Counted from the first letter of the stretch, positions 7,386 through 15,423 are shown. The stretch: 24,005 nucleotides of DNA from an uncultured Collinsella sp. (GCA_902470265.1 CABRFW010000005.1:1-24005); one strand, 5' to 3'. The notes: generated by a model not told the origin, from the sequence alone. Numbers and translations are program-made.

Positions 7386-8159
7386 ATGACACCATCCATC
7401 ATCCAGATAGCCGTCGTTACACTCATCGCCTTCATCTACGGAGCCGAGAAGAACGCGGGACAAATTCTCACGAACATGTCCGTCACGCCAGCATGGTTCG
7501 TCGGACTTGCGCTCGGCGACCCCGTAACCGGCCTCGCCGTCGGCGCCATCGTCCAACTCATGAGCCTGGGCGTGGCGGCCATGGGAGGAGCCTCCGTCCC
7601 CGACTATCCCACTGCCGCCATCATTGGCGCCGTCGTTGCCATCACCTCGGGTCAGGAGGCGAGCGTCGGCGTTGCCGCCGGAATCGCAGTCGGCATGCTC
7701 GGCCTTCAGCTCGACGTCATCGCCAAGACGGCAAACGGCTTCCTCGGGCGTGCCTCGCAGCGCTTTGCCGAAGAGGGCAAGTACTCGCAGATGAAGAGCG
7801 TACTTTTCCTCGGTCCGGTCTTCTATGGCCTTACGGCGGCCATCCCCACGTTTGCCGTACTGCTCTTTGGCGCCGATGCCGTCAACGCTTTCCTCTCCGT
7901 CATGCCCTCCTGGTTCACGACCGGCCTCTCCATCGCCGCCGGTATCCTCCCCGTCGTCGGCCTTGCGATGCTTCTGTCCTTCATGCCAATGAAGAAGTTC
8001 ATCGCCTACGCCATCGTTGGCTTCGTTCTGGCCGCCTACCTGCAGATAAGCATTCTCCCCATCGCCCTGCTCGGTGCCGCCGCGGCCATCGAGTACTACA
8101 AGTCGCACAGCAATCCGTCCGTAAACGCCCTCGACGCTGGAGGTCTGGAAGATGAGTAA
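7386..8159 (+). CDS. PTS mannose/fructose-family EIIC (LevF-like)
   Basis: Membrane channel subunit, 257 residues. The first helix TLIAFIYGAEKNAGQIL, the GDPVTGLAVGAIVQLMSLGVAAMGGASVPDYPTAAI block and the repeated hydrophobic segments fit the EIIC sorbose/mannose family. ATG 7386 has a GGGAG ribosome site. Its end overlaps the EIID start by 8 bp, which implies translational coupling. Confidence 0.93.
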   Translation: MTPSIIQIAVVTLIAFIYGAEKNAGQILTNMSVTPAWFVGLALGDPVTGLAVGAIVQLMSLGVAAMGGASVPDYPTAAIIGAVVAITSGQEASVGVAAGIAVGMLGLQLDVIAKTANGFLGRASQRFAEEGKYSQMKSVLFLGPVFYGLTAAIPTFAVLLFGADAVNAFLSVMPSWFTTGLSIAAGILPVVGLAMLLSFMPMKKFIAYAIVGFVLAAYLQISILPIALLGAAAAIEYYKSHSNPSVNALDAGGLEDE

Positions 8160-9012
8160 CGAAGTTAACGCCACCAAGGCAAACGAAGCGCCAACCTGCC
8201 TGGCAGACGGAACGTACCAGCCAGTCCTCACCGTTTCCGATCTCGACCGTTGCGGCCGCCGCTGGATGCTCGGCGCGTCCATCTATAACTATGAGTCCCA
8301 GTGTGCCCCGGCGGTCATGTTCGCAACCGAACCCGCCCTGCGCAAGATCTATGCAGGAGACGAGGAGGGCTACCGCAGGTCACTTCTGAGCACCTATCGC
8401 TATTACAATGCGACTCCCCAGGTAAGCGGCCTGCTCCTCGGTGCCGGCCTAGCCTTGGAGGACAAGGGGCACAATGACGCCATCGACGCGGTCCAAGACC
8501 TTAAGATTGGCCTCATGGGCTCCCTCTCAGGAGTCGGCGACACGATCTTCGCCATCCTCATTCCCACCATCTTCGGCTCCATCGCCGCCTACATGGGACA
8601 GGCGGGAAACCCCGTCGGCGTGCTTCTCTGGCTTGCCGTCGCCATCGCCATCTTCGTATGGAAGCTCTTTGACTGGCGCATAGGCTATAAGTTCGGCGAC
8701 AAGCTCTTCACGACCCTTGCCGAGAAGATGTCCGTTTTCACCGAGTCGACGTCGGCACTTGGCATGATGGTCGTCGGTGCGCTCATCCCCACCGTCATCA
8801 AGGTCTCGTGTGGTCTCACGTTCACCATGGGTGAAGTTACGCTCGACGTCCAGACGGGCATCCTCGACCAAATCATGGTCGGCATGCTGCCCGTAATAGC
8901 CACAGCCATCGTCTACGCCCTCGTCAAGCGCAAGGTCAGCATCAACAAGATTGTCCTCGGCATCCTCATCATCTCGTGGGTGTGCGCGGCTTTCGGCATT
9001 CTTGCTGCCTAG
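8152..9012 (+). CDS. PTS mannose/fructose-family EIID (LevG-like)
   Basis: EIID membrane subunit of 286 residues. It shows QVSGLLLGAGLALEDKG, GLMGSLSGVGDTIF and KFGDKLFTTLAEKMS, all typical of EIID. The usual 'F-RS-QAS-N-ERM' head is replaced by LDRCGRRWMLGASIYNYESQ, a divergent form. Its ribosome site GGAGGT lies inside the end of EIIC. Together with EIIC it should import fructose, short fructans or a related sugar. Confidence 0.92.
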   Translation: MSNEVNATKANEAPTCLADGTYQPVLTVSDLDRCGRRWMLGASIYNYESQCAPAVMFATEPALRKIYAGDEEGYRRSLLSTYRYYNATPQVSGLLLGAGLALEDKGHNDAIDAVQDLKIGLMGSLSGVGDTIFAILIPTIFGSIAAYMGQAGNPVGVLLWLAVAIAIFVWKLFDWRIGYKFGDKLFTTLAEKMSVFTESTSALGMMVVGALIPTVIKVSCGLTFTMGEVTLDVQTGILDQIMVGMLPVIATAIVYALVKRKVSINKIVLGILIISWVCAAFGILAA

Positions 9013-9045
9013 CCTAGGGCTAGACCAACCCACAAAGGACGCATT

Positions 9046-9450
9046 ATGAGGCACATCATCATTGCATCGCACTACGGCCTGGCAGCCGGACTCGGAGACA
9101 CGCTCAAGGCCATCATAGGACCGGGGCACGACATCAGGGTTGTCTGCGCGTTTACAGACGAAACCCCGCTCGAGGAGAAGCTCGCCAGCGCATTCGAGGG
9201 CATCGCCGAAGATGACGAGACCCTCGTTCTCACCGACATCCTTCAGGGCAGCGTAAACCAGCTCGTAGCCTGCTCGGCTCCGCGAGGCGCGTTCATAGTG
9301 ACCGGCGTAAACCTTCCCGTGGCCCTCGAGCTCTCGCTCCACGCCGGACAGCTTACTCCCGATGTGGTGAGGCATGTCGTCACCCAAGCCAAAGAGCAGC
9401 TCGTCTACCTCGGAGATCTGACTCCGGACGTTGACGAAGAAGACGAATAG
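9046..9450 (+). CDS. PTS mannose/fructose-family EIIA (LevD-like)
   Basis: Stand-alone EIIA(Man) domain, 134 residues. The phospho-His is His9 in IIIASHYGLAAGL. TLVLTDILQGSVNQLV and FIVTGVNLPVALEL match the family core. It takes phosphate from HPr. The acidic tail (DVDEEDE) is unremarkable. It lies 33 bp after EIID and 29 bp before the GH32 gene. Confidence 0.92.
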   Translation: MRHIIIASHYGLAAGLGDTLKAIIGPGHDIRVVCAFTDETPLEEKLASAFEGIAEDDETLVLTDILQGSVNQLVACSAPRGAFIVTGVNLPVALELSLHAGQLTPDVVRHVVTQAKEQLVYLGDLTPDVDEEDE

Positions 9451-9479
9451 GAAAGACGCGACAGTAAGGAGGACGAGAC

Positions 9480-10916
9480 ATGCGCAAAGTCCCGACCAAT
9501 AACCAGCACCTGTTCTACCAACCGAAGGACGTGTGGGTGGGAGACGTCATGCCCTTCGGCAAGGACGGCACGTTCTATCTATACCACCAGCGTGACACGC
9601 GCGACCCCGCTCCGCTTGCCGAAGGACAGCCCTTTGGGTGGTCGCTCGCGACCACCCAGGACTTCGTGACGTACCAGGAACACGGAACGGCGATCCCCCA
9701 CGGCGGAGAAGACGACCAAGACCAGTTCATCTACGCCGGAACCGTCTACGAGGCAAAAGGGGAGGTACGCGCTTTCTATACCGGGTTCAACCGCAACTAC
9801 CTGCGAGAAGGCAAAACGTCCCAGGTGCTCATGCAGGCGAAGGCCTGCTCGGATGATTATGCGACGTGGAAAAAGACGGGTGTTGCAGCAGAGCTCACGC
9901 CTCAGCCAGGATACGATGGGCGCAACTGGCGCGACCCTTTCGTAATATGGGATGACGACCGGAAGGAATACCTCCTCGTACTGGGCACGCGTAAGGGAGA
10001 CGACCCCTCCAAAACCCTCCAAACTGGCAGGCTCGTTCACTTTACGTCGAAGGACCTCGAGCACTGGCAGTTCAAGGGCGACTTTTGGGCCCCCGGCCTC
10101 TACACCATGTTCGAAATGCCAGACATTTTCAAAATTGGCGATTGGTGGTACCTGGTCTACTCTGAGTACAGCGACGAGAACAAGATCGTCTACCGCATGA
10201 GCCGCGATCTCTACGGTCCGTGGGAGAAGCCGAGAGATGACGCCTTCGACGGGAGGGCGTATTACGCCGGACGGACCGCCTTCGACGGATCGCGCAGGAT
10301 TCTGTCCGGCTGGGTCCCCACGCGCGAGAACGACGATGACCGGGCCAACTGGCTTTGGGGTGGCTCGTTTATGCCCCATGAGGTGTACCAGCGCCCCAAT
10401 GGCACCCTCGGCGTTCGCCCTCCCCAAAGCATAAGGGATGCGTTCGAGTGCCCTGATGCCGTCCCGGATATCGAGCTTCGCGGAGACCACGAACGAACGG
10501 AGTGCGTAATCACCGAAAACGCAGGCGAGATCTTCTGCTTCGAGGCAGACGTGACGTTCAGGGACGCTTGCGACTTCTCAATTCGAGCCTACAAGAATCT
10601 CGAGACCGACGAGTCGTACGAATACCGCTTCGACCTCGACGCGAATCGGCTCTCGTTCGACAAGAGTCCCTGTTACAAGTGGTTCCGCGTAATGGATAAG
10701 GGGCTTTGGAGGCCAGTCTGGCTCGAGTCCGGGCGTTCTTACCACCTGCAGCTCATCGTTGACGACAACATCCTCGTCCTCTACCTCGACGGTACCGCAC
10801 TCACGACACGCGTCTGCGAGAAGTTCGGCCACTCGCTTGCTGTTACGGTAACGAATGGCGAACTCAAACTGTCCAACATAGCCTTGGCGAAGGGGCTGCG
10901 CGAACAGGAAAAGTAA
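9480..10916 (+). CDS. Glycoside hydrolase family 32, intracellular beta-fructosidase-like
   Basis: A 478-residue GH32 protein without a signal peptide, so it should act in the cytoplasm on sugar imported by the adjacent PTS. The five-blade propeller fills roughly residues 8-320, with a beta-sandwich domain behind it. The likely nucleophile is Asp22 in VWVGDVMPF, which replaces the usual WMNDPNG. The stabilising Asp is Asp152 in NWRDPF. The acid/base is Glu212 in MFEMPDIF, in place of WECPD. These altered motifs put it in a divergent GH32 branch, so the natural substrate (fructan oligosaccharide, sucrose-like or a phosphorylated fructoside) is open. A strong TAAGGAGGA site precedes ATG 9480. 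It is the last gene of the lev operon. Confidence 0.85.
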   Translation: MRKVPTNNQHLFYQPKDVWVGDVMPFGKDGTFYLYHQRDTRDPAPLAEGQPFGWSLATTQDFVTYQEHGTAIPHGGEDDQDQFIYAGTVYEAKGEVRAFYTGFNRNYLREGKTSQVLMQAKACSDDYATWKKTGVAAELTPQPGYDGRNWRDPFVIWDDDRKEYLLVLGTRKGDDPSKTLQTGRLVHFTSKDLEHWQFKGDFWAPGLYTMFEMPDIFKIGDWWYLVYSEYSDENKIVYRMSRDLYGPWEKPRDDAFDGRAYYAGRTAFDGSRRILSGWVPTRENDDDRANWLWGGSFMPHEVYQRPNGTLGVRPPQSIRDAFECPDAVPDIELRGDHERTECVITENAGEIFCFEADVTFRDACDFSIRAYKNLETDESYEYRFDLDANRLSFDKSPCYKWFRVMDKGLWRPVWLESGRSYHLQLIVDDNILVLYLDGTALTTRVCEKFGHSLAVTVTNGELKLSNIALAKGLREQEK

Positions 10917-10966
10917 GCCAGTGAACCTCGTCGCCACAGCGACTCCCCCAGCAAAACATGCGAACA

Positions 10967-11000
10967 ACGGGTCCGGCCGCATTTCGGCGACCGGACCCGT
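10967..11000 (+). terminator. Terminator hairpin after the lev operon
   Basis: ACGGGTCCGG (10967-10976) pairs perfectly with CCGGACCCGT (10991-11000) around a 14-nt loop, 50 bp after the GH32 stop. No T-run follows on the plus strand, so it may act as a transcript-end stabiliser or a weak bidirectional terminator. Confidence 0.5.
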
Positions 11001-11062
11001 CCTGCGCCCTGATGGCACATGGCCCCAGGCTGCCGACAGCAAGGCGGCCTTAGGGGCCTCGC

Positions 11063-11220
11063 TTACAGGTTGCGGAGCGCGTCGACGAGGGGGCCTTGTC
11101 CTCGGCGACTCGTTGGCCTGCTTGATGACCTTCGCGGACACGCCGGTCACCACGGCACCGGCCGGCACGTCCTCCACGCATACGGCACCGGTGGCCACCG
11201 TGGCGCCCTTGCCCACGCGA
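11063..11220 (-). pseudogene. C-terminal fragment of tetrahydrodipicolinate acyltransferase (dapD/dapH)
   Basis: The minus strand reads VGKGATVATGAVCVEDVPAGAVVTGVSAKVIKQANE, the left-handed beta-helix end of DapD/DapH, which acylates tetrahydrodipicolinate in lysine/DAP synthesis. A one-base frame change near 11090-11100 is needed to reach the probable natural end PLVDALRNL and the stop at 11063-11065. Only about 50 of the expected 230-plus residues remain. It is joined directly to the dapA fragment on its upstream side. Confidence 0.7.
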
Positions 11221-11713
11221 ACATGCGCATGATGTTGGGGTGGGCGGCCAGACGCTCCACGTTGGCCGCGCTGATGCTGCAGCCGGTGCGCCCGGGGATG
11301 TTGTAGATGATGCAGGGGATGTCCACCGCGCTGGCCGTGTGAGCGAGGCACTGGTAGATGTCCTCCTCGTTGGACTTGTTGCAGTACGGCGAGATGATGA
11401 GCGGGGCGTCGGCGTTCAGCTTCTAGTACGTGAGGCTCTTGCGCGCCTGCGTGGCCGTGCAGTTGGAGCCCGAACCGGCGATGGCCGGCACGTGCCCGGC
11501 CACGTGCTCCACGACTAACTTGACGACCTCGTTGTTTTCCTCGTCGGTCATCGTGGCTGACTTGCCGGTGGTGCCCAGTGTGAGGATGGCGTCGGTGCCG
11601 CTCTCGATCTGGAGTTCGAGCAGCATCTCGAGCTGGGCAAAGTTGACGGAGCCGTCCTCGTCGAATGGCGTGACGAGCGCGATTATGGAACCCTCGAGCT
11701 TGCGGACGTCCAT
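11221..11713 (-). pseudogene. dapA: N-terminal half of 4-hydroxy-tetrahydrodipicolinate synthase (dapA), with nonsense codon
   Basis: From ATG 11713 the minus strand reads MDVRKLEGSIIALVTPFDEDG, then GTDAILTLGTTGKSATMT and AIAGSGSNCTATQARKSLTY. A TAG at 11423-11425 interrupts it. The same frame then continues with KLNADAPLIISPYCNKS, VDIPCIIYNIPGRTG and LAAHPNIMR before the sequence switches to dapD. DapA condenses pyruvate with aspartate semialdehyde. The family motif GTTGE is GTTGK here. About 160 of 290 residues remain, so this is a dead fragment. A functional dap operon must exist elsewhere if the cell makes DAP. Confidence 0.85.
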
Positions 11714-11794
11714 GGTTTCCTGCCTTTCCGAGCCGTCCGGGCGCGGGGCGTCCGCGCCAGCGGCAGAGTCGGTTCGAGCGATGTAGCCAGAGAC

Positions 11795-11816
11795 GGAGCA
11801 AACGGCGAGGCGCTCG
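11795..11816. repeat. Left 22-bp near-direct repeat flanking lev block copy 2
   Basis: GGAGCAAACGGCGAGGCGCTCG matches 14852-14873 at 20 of 22 positions in the same orientation. It stands between the dapA fragment and the duplicated lev block. Confidence 0.6.
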
Positions 11817-14800
11817 GCGGACAGCGCCGTTGCCGCTCGCTGTGTCGAGCGCAAGTGTCGAGAAGTCGCCATATGTCACTACAGATGTATCATGGAGTGC
11901 CGAAGTGCACGCGCCCGTGACGGAACGCGGGCGCCAACCCGTCCCGAGCACCGCCCCGCCCGTAAGGTGTGGGACGAAAGGAGGACCAGCCGCATGAACA
12001 TCCCCGAGACACAGAAAGACCTGCTTGCCTACCTCGATCGCATCACGCGCGAGCTTGGCAGCACGCGGGGCGGGCGCATCCAGAACCGTCTCGACCACTT
12101 CACCACGGCATCTATAACCGACTCGCTCGCCATCTCGCGCAGCCTGGCAAGTCAGTATCTCAACGAGCTCGTGCGCGCTGGCCTCGTGGTGAAAGCAGGG
12201 GCGCGACCGGTGTGCTACTTCCACCGCCGCTCCCTCGAACGCTTCTTCCAGTCTCGCATTGAGCGTAGCACCTACCCTTCGGTCGAGCAGCTCTTCGCCA
12301 CGCTCGGAAACGGCGAGCGACTCGACTTTGACCGCGCAATCGGTCACGAGCTGAGCCTTGCGCCCTGCATCAGCCAGCTCTGCGCCGCGCTCAAGTACCC
12401 GCCAGCTGGCCTGCCCATCCTGCTCTGTGGCGCTTCGGGAACCGGCAAGGGTCTACTCGCCGAACTTGCCCTCGAATACGGCAAGAACGTCGGCGTCCTG
12501 CAGCAGGAAGCCAAGCTTGTGAGCATCGACTGCTCGCATTACGCAGACGATGCCCGCGCGCTCACTCACGATCTGTGCGCAGATGGCGGGCCTGCAGATC
12601 GGGCGAGCGGCGGCATCGTTTATCTCAAGGACGTCGACACCCTCTCACCCGCTGCCCAGGACGCGCTCTTGGAGTGGGCCTCCGCACAGGCGGGCGCCAT
12701 TGTGCCAGCCCCTGCTGCGCGCCTTATCTTTGCCACCTCAAACGAGGCAGACAGTACCGAGTGCCGCAGCCTCACGCGTCGCATCCCCATGTCCGCCCAG
12801 GTGCCGTCTCTGCGCGAGCGCACCCAGGAGGAGCGTGAGGAACTGACTCTCCACTTCCTCAAGGAGGAGGGCCGACGCATAGGACGCGACATCCTCATAA
12901 GTCGCGGAGCCTTCCGAGCCCTCGCCGGCACCAACTTCGAGGAGAACGTACGCGGCCTACGCGACTGCATCACCAACTGTTGCGCCGAGGCCTATCTAGA
13001 CACGAAGGGTGACAGCCTGGAGATTCGCACCTACCAGCTTCCCTCCGCAATCCTTGCCGGCTCCGCACTTGAGCGCAGCGAGAACGATATGCAGCTCATC
13101 GACACCACCCGGAGCATCCAAAGCCAGGCGGACGACCGCGCACGGCATGTACTCGACGCCATGCTGGAGCCATACGAGAGCTATCGCGAAGGCACGCTTG
13201 ATGGGAGCGCGTGCAGCGCTCAGCTGGTGGAGCGAGCCCGCGACCTTGAGGACTACCTGGCGTTCGGGCAAAACCCGGGCCGCTCGAAGTCCGACGCATA
13301 CGAGCAGATCGCCGACAGCGTCGTCACTTCCGTGAACGAACTCTACTCGATCGATTTGTCCCGAAAGAGCTCGCATCTAATCGCCCAGGGCATCTGCCTC
13401 CAGCTGTGGCCGCCCGCAAACCTCTCGCGTTGGAAGAGCTCCCATGCAAGCGAGCTTTCCGGCATGCGCGGCGTCGTGGCCCAGCGCAACCGCTTTGCCG
13501 TTACTGTCTGCGCCTGCATCGCTGATGAACTCAAGGCTACGCTCGGCATCGCGCTCGACGATCTCACGTGTCTGCTCGTCCTTGCGCATGCGGCACTCGC
13601 ACTCGACCCGTCTAAGCGTCGTCGGAGCGTCGGTATCGTCCTCAGTCATGGCTACTCGACCGCCACGAGCATCGCCGACGCTGCCAATCGGATTCTTGAC
13701 ACGAGGGTCTTCGAGGCCATCGATATGCCCTACGACCAGAAGGTTACGGACGTCGCTGCTCCTCTTCAGCAAATCATCGACCGCTTCTCCTACGCAGACG
13801 AGGTCGTCATCCTCGTGGACATGGGATCGCTCCAGGATATTTATAAGAGTCTGGAATCCACCTCCGGCATGACACTCGGCATCATCAACAACGCCTCTAC
13901 CGGCCTTGCGGTGGAGGTTGGCGCCGGACTTATCGCGGGTCGCTCCGTGCGAGAGGTTCTCGACGATGCTGCGGCAGCTTGCACCTGTAATTATCACATC
14001 GTGGCGCGCAACGCCCGACCGGACGCGATTGTCTTCTGCTCCGAAGGCGGACTTGACGCAGCTGCGCGGATCCGCGATCTCGTGGCGCAGAGCCTGCCTG
14101 GCGAGTCCCCCGCGCGGCTTGTCGCCGTTGACTGGCGGCAGCTCGCCAATAACGGATCTGAGGATGCCGCCTTCTCCCAGTACAACGTGCGCTCGGTCAT
14201 CGGCACGGACAATCCGCACGCCGACGGAGTCCCGTTCATTTCGCTCGAGGAACTCATCGCCGGCGAAGGAACGGCCCAGATAGACCGCGCCTTCGCACGC
14301 TTGCTCGACGCTGACGGCTTGCGCACGTTCCACCAGAATCTCGTCAAGAACATGACCCTCAGGAACGTGGTCGAGTCCATCACAATCCTTAACCCCAACA
14401 AGCTCTTCGGCGAAATCGAGAGTGCCGCGGAGCGGCTCCAGCAGCTCACCGGAGACGTGATTGGCGCTCGTGTGAGCATGGGGCTCTACGTGCACCTGTG
14501 TTGTCTCGTGGAGCGCCTCGTGACCAGAAGCCCCATCGAGAACTACGCAGACGAGCAGCGCTTCGCCAATGAACACAACGATTTCGTCGAGGCATTCCGC
14601 ACGAGCTTCTCTGACATTTCCGCCCATTACCACGTGGAGGTCCCCGTCACGGAGATCGCCTACGCATACGACTACATCAATTCCCGGCATACCCCGCGCA
14701 GGCAGGCCACGCTGAACGATGGGCCCGCGGCCCAGCAGGACGAGTGACGCGCCTCGCAAGCAAAGGAAGGAAGCCAACATCACATGAGCATCATCGCCGC

Positions 14801-14843
14801 ATGTATCGACAACCGCCTGCTACACGGCATAGTGGCAACCCAG
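11807..14843. repeat. Lev block copy 2 (regulator plus first 20 codons of EIIB)
   Basis: Second copy of the segment at 6442-6941. It carries the full regulator but is cut inside EIIB; at 14844 the sequence changes to lysA. The upstream part, shared by both copies, contains two GTGTCGAG direct repeats 14 bp apart (copy 2: near 11842-11862), a possible operator of the regulator gene. Confidence 0.85.
11994..14747 (+). CDS. LevR-type PTS-regulated transcription activator without GAFTGA loop
   Basis: A 917-residue multidomain regulator. Domains in order: winged-helix DNA-binding head (1-85); AAA+ domain (about 125-345) with Walker A GASGTGKG at 146-153 and Walker B-like GIVYLKDVD at 207-215; PRD1 (about 380-540); EIIA(Man)-like domain with His552 in VLSHGYSTATS; EIIB(Gat)-like domain with Cys682 in IVFCSEGG; PRD2 with His834 in YVHLCCLVERL. 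His552 and His834 correspond in context to the phosphorylated histidines of B. subtilis LevR. The sigma-54 contact loop GAFTGA is missing: between CSHYADD and the Walker B only a short DLCADGGPADRASGG is left. ATG 11994 follows AAAGGAGG by 9 nt; a 34-codon upstream extension lies in the leader. It likely controls the lev operon at 6882 in trans. Confidence 0.9.
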   Translation: MNIPETQKDLLAYLDRITRELGSTRGGRIQNRLDHFTTASITDSLAISRSLASQYLNELVRAGLVVKAGARPVCYFHRRSLERFFQSRIERSTYPSVEQLFATLGNGERLDFDRAIGHELSLAPCISQLCAALKYPPAGLPILLCGASGTGKGLLAELALEYGKNVGVLQQEAKLVSIDCSHYADDARALTHDLCADGGPADRASGGIVYLKDVDTLSPAAQDALLEWASAQAGAIVPAPAARLIFATSNEADSTECRSLTRRIPMSAQVPSLRERTQEEREELTLHFLKEEGRRIGRDILISRGAFRALAGTNFEENVRGLRDCITNCCAEAYLDTKGDSLEIRTYQLPSAILAGSALERSENDMQLIDTTRSIQSQADDRARHVLDAMLEPYESYREGTLDGSACSAQLVERARDLEDYLAFGQNPGRSKSDAYEQIADSVVTSVNELYSIDLSRKSSHLIAQGICLQLWPPANLSRWKSSHASELSGMRGVVAQRNRFAVTVCACIADELKATLGIALDDLTCLLVLAHAALALDPSKRRRSVGIVLSHGYSTATSIADAANRILDTRVFEAIDMPYDQKVTDVAAPLQQIIDRFSYADEVVILVDMGSLQDIYKSLESTSGMTLGIINNASTGLAVEVGAGLIAGRSVREVLDDAAAACTCNYHIVARNARPDAIVFCSEGGLDAAARIRDLVAQSLPGESPARLVAVDWRQLANNGSEDAAFSQYNVRSVIGTDNPHADGVPFISLEELIAGEGTAQIDRAFARLLDADGLRTFHQNLVKNMTLRNVVESITILNPNKLFGEIESAAERLQQLTGDVIGARVSMGLYVHLCCLVERLVTRSPIENYADEQRFANEHNDFVEAFRTSFSDISAHYHVEVPVTEIAYAYDYINSRHTPRRQATLNDGPAAQQDE

Positions 14844-14906
14844 CGGATACTGGAGCGAACGGCGAGCCGCTCGTCGGCCGGGAAGCAGTCAAAGGTGGCA
14901 AAGTAG
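14784..14906 (+). pseudogene. Truncated EIIB start (20 codons) after levR
   Basis: The frame MSIIAACIDNRLLHGIVATQ, with its ribosome site, repeats the start of the lev EIIB at 6882, including the phospho-His. After codon 20 it runs into antisense lysA sequence and stops at TAG 14904-14906. It shows that this regulator was once followed by the PTS genes. Confidence 0.85.
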
Positions 14907-15141
14907 TCGCGCGGCTCCTCGGCGCAGCGGATGAGCTGGCCCGACCCGTCCGGACGCATCAGCACCTCGGCACGCTTGAGCCGGCCGTTGTAGTTGTAGC
15001 CCACCGAGAACCCGTGCGCGCCCGCATCGTGGATGACGAGCAAGTCGCCCTCCTCCACTTCGGGCGGGCGCCGGTCGATAGCGAGCTTGTCGTTGTTCTC
15101 GCACAGCGACCCCACCACGCCGTAGGTGTGCTCGGCAGCAC
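14844..15141 (-). pseudogene. lysA: C-terminal fragment of diaminopimelate decarboxylase (lysA)
   Basis: The minus strand reads AEHTYGVVGSLCENNDKLAID, EEGDLLVIHDAGAHGFSVGYNYNG, AEVLMRPDG and DYFATFDCF. This is the PLP-enzyme C-terminal barrel of LysA, including the SLCENNDKLA catalytic segment. LysA turns meso-DAP into lysine. Only about 95 residues remain, and the sequence upstream of AEHTYG is unrelated. The fragment ends at the lev block. It has the same strand as the dapA and dapD fragments, so the three probably come from one ancestral lysA-dapA-dapD operon. Confidence 0.85.
14852..14873. repeat. Right 22-bp near-direct repeat flanking lev block copy 2
   Basis: GGAGCGAACGGCGAGCCGCTCG, partner of 11795-11816 with two mismatches. 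On the minus strand it encodes ERLAVRS at the end of the lysA fragment; the left copy encodes ERLAVCS just before dapA. Confidence 0.6.
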
Positions 15142-15276
15142 CGCTATGCGGAACGCCCCGCGATCTCGACCGAGAGCACGTCGGAGAACGGGATGTCTAA
15201 TTGCTGGGGCCTGTCAGCTTGGGGCCTGCCGCCGCGGGTGTAGCCGGACTGCATGCGTTCGGCGCTGCTAGGCACG

Positions 15277-15423
15277 ATGTCGGGCATCGCCGCGGGCAAG
15301 ACGGCGGGTCTCACCGTGTTCGCCAAGCGCGAGGAGCGTTTTGGTTTTTCGCAAGCAAATGCGGACGAAATCATCGACCAGATTCCCGATCTGCTCAAAC
15401 ATGCAGGGCCCCTATGTGTTTAA
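15277..15423 (+). pseudogene. C-terminal fragment of a HAD-family phosphatase
   Basis: The last 48 codons of a HAD-IA hydrolase are readable: MSGIAAGKTAGLTVFAKREE, then RFGFSQANADEIIDQIPDLL, ending at TAA 15421-15423. This corresponds to the end of beta-phosphoglucomutase-like enzymes, after the D-S-x-x-G-I motif. The catalytic N-terminal part is gone; upstream sequence is unrelated. It precedes the GntR gene by 67 bp and has no evident link to it. Confidence 0.65.

Noticed and set aside
11892..11993. N-terminal extension of the levR-type protein from 11892
   Set aside because: A strong AAAGGAGG site sits before ATG 11994, and the extension is Arg-rich leader translation. The same start is kept in the remnant copy at 6628.
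10578..12347. 589-residue minus-strand open frame
   Set aside because: It stitches antisense GH32, the dapD and dapA remnants in mixed frames, and antisense levR. Only the dap pieces are real homology.
13377..14783. 468-residue minus-strand open frame
   Set aside because: Antisense shadow of the levR-type gene; no ribosome site and no recognisable domain.
11795..14873. Insertion sequence or transposon carrying the levR block
   Set aside because: There are near-direct repeats, but no transposase, integrase or terminal inverted repeats are visible, so it is reported only as an observation.
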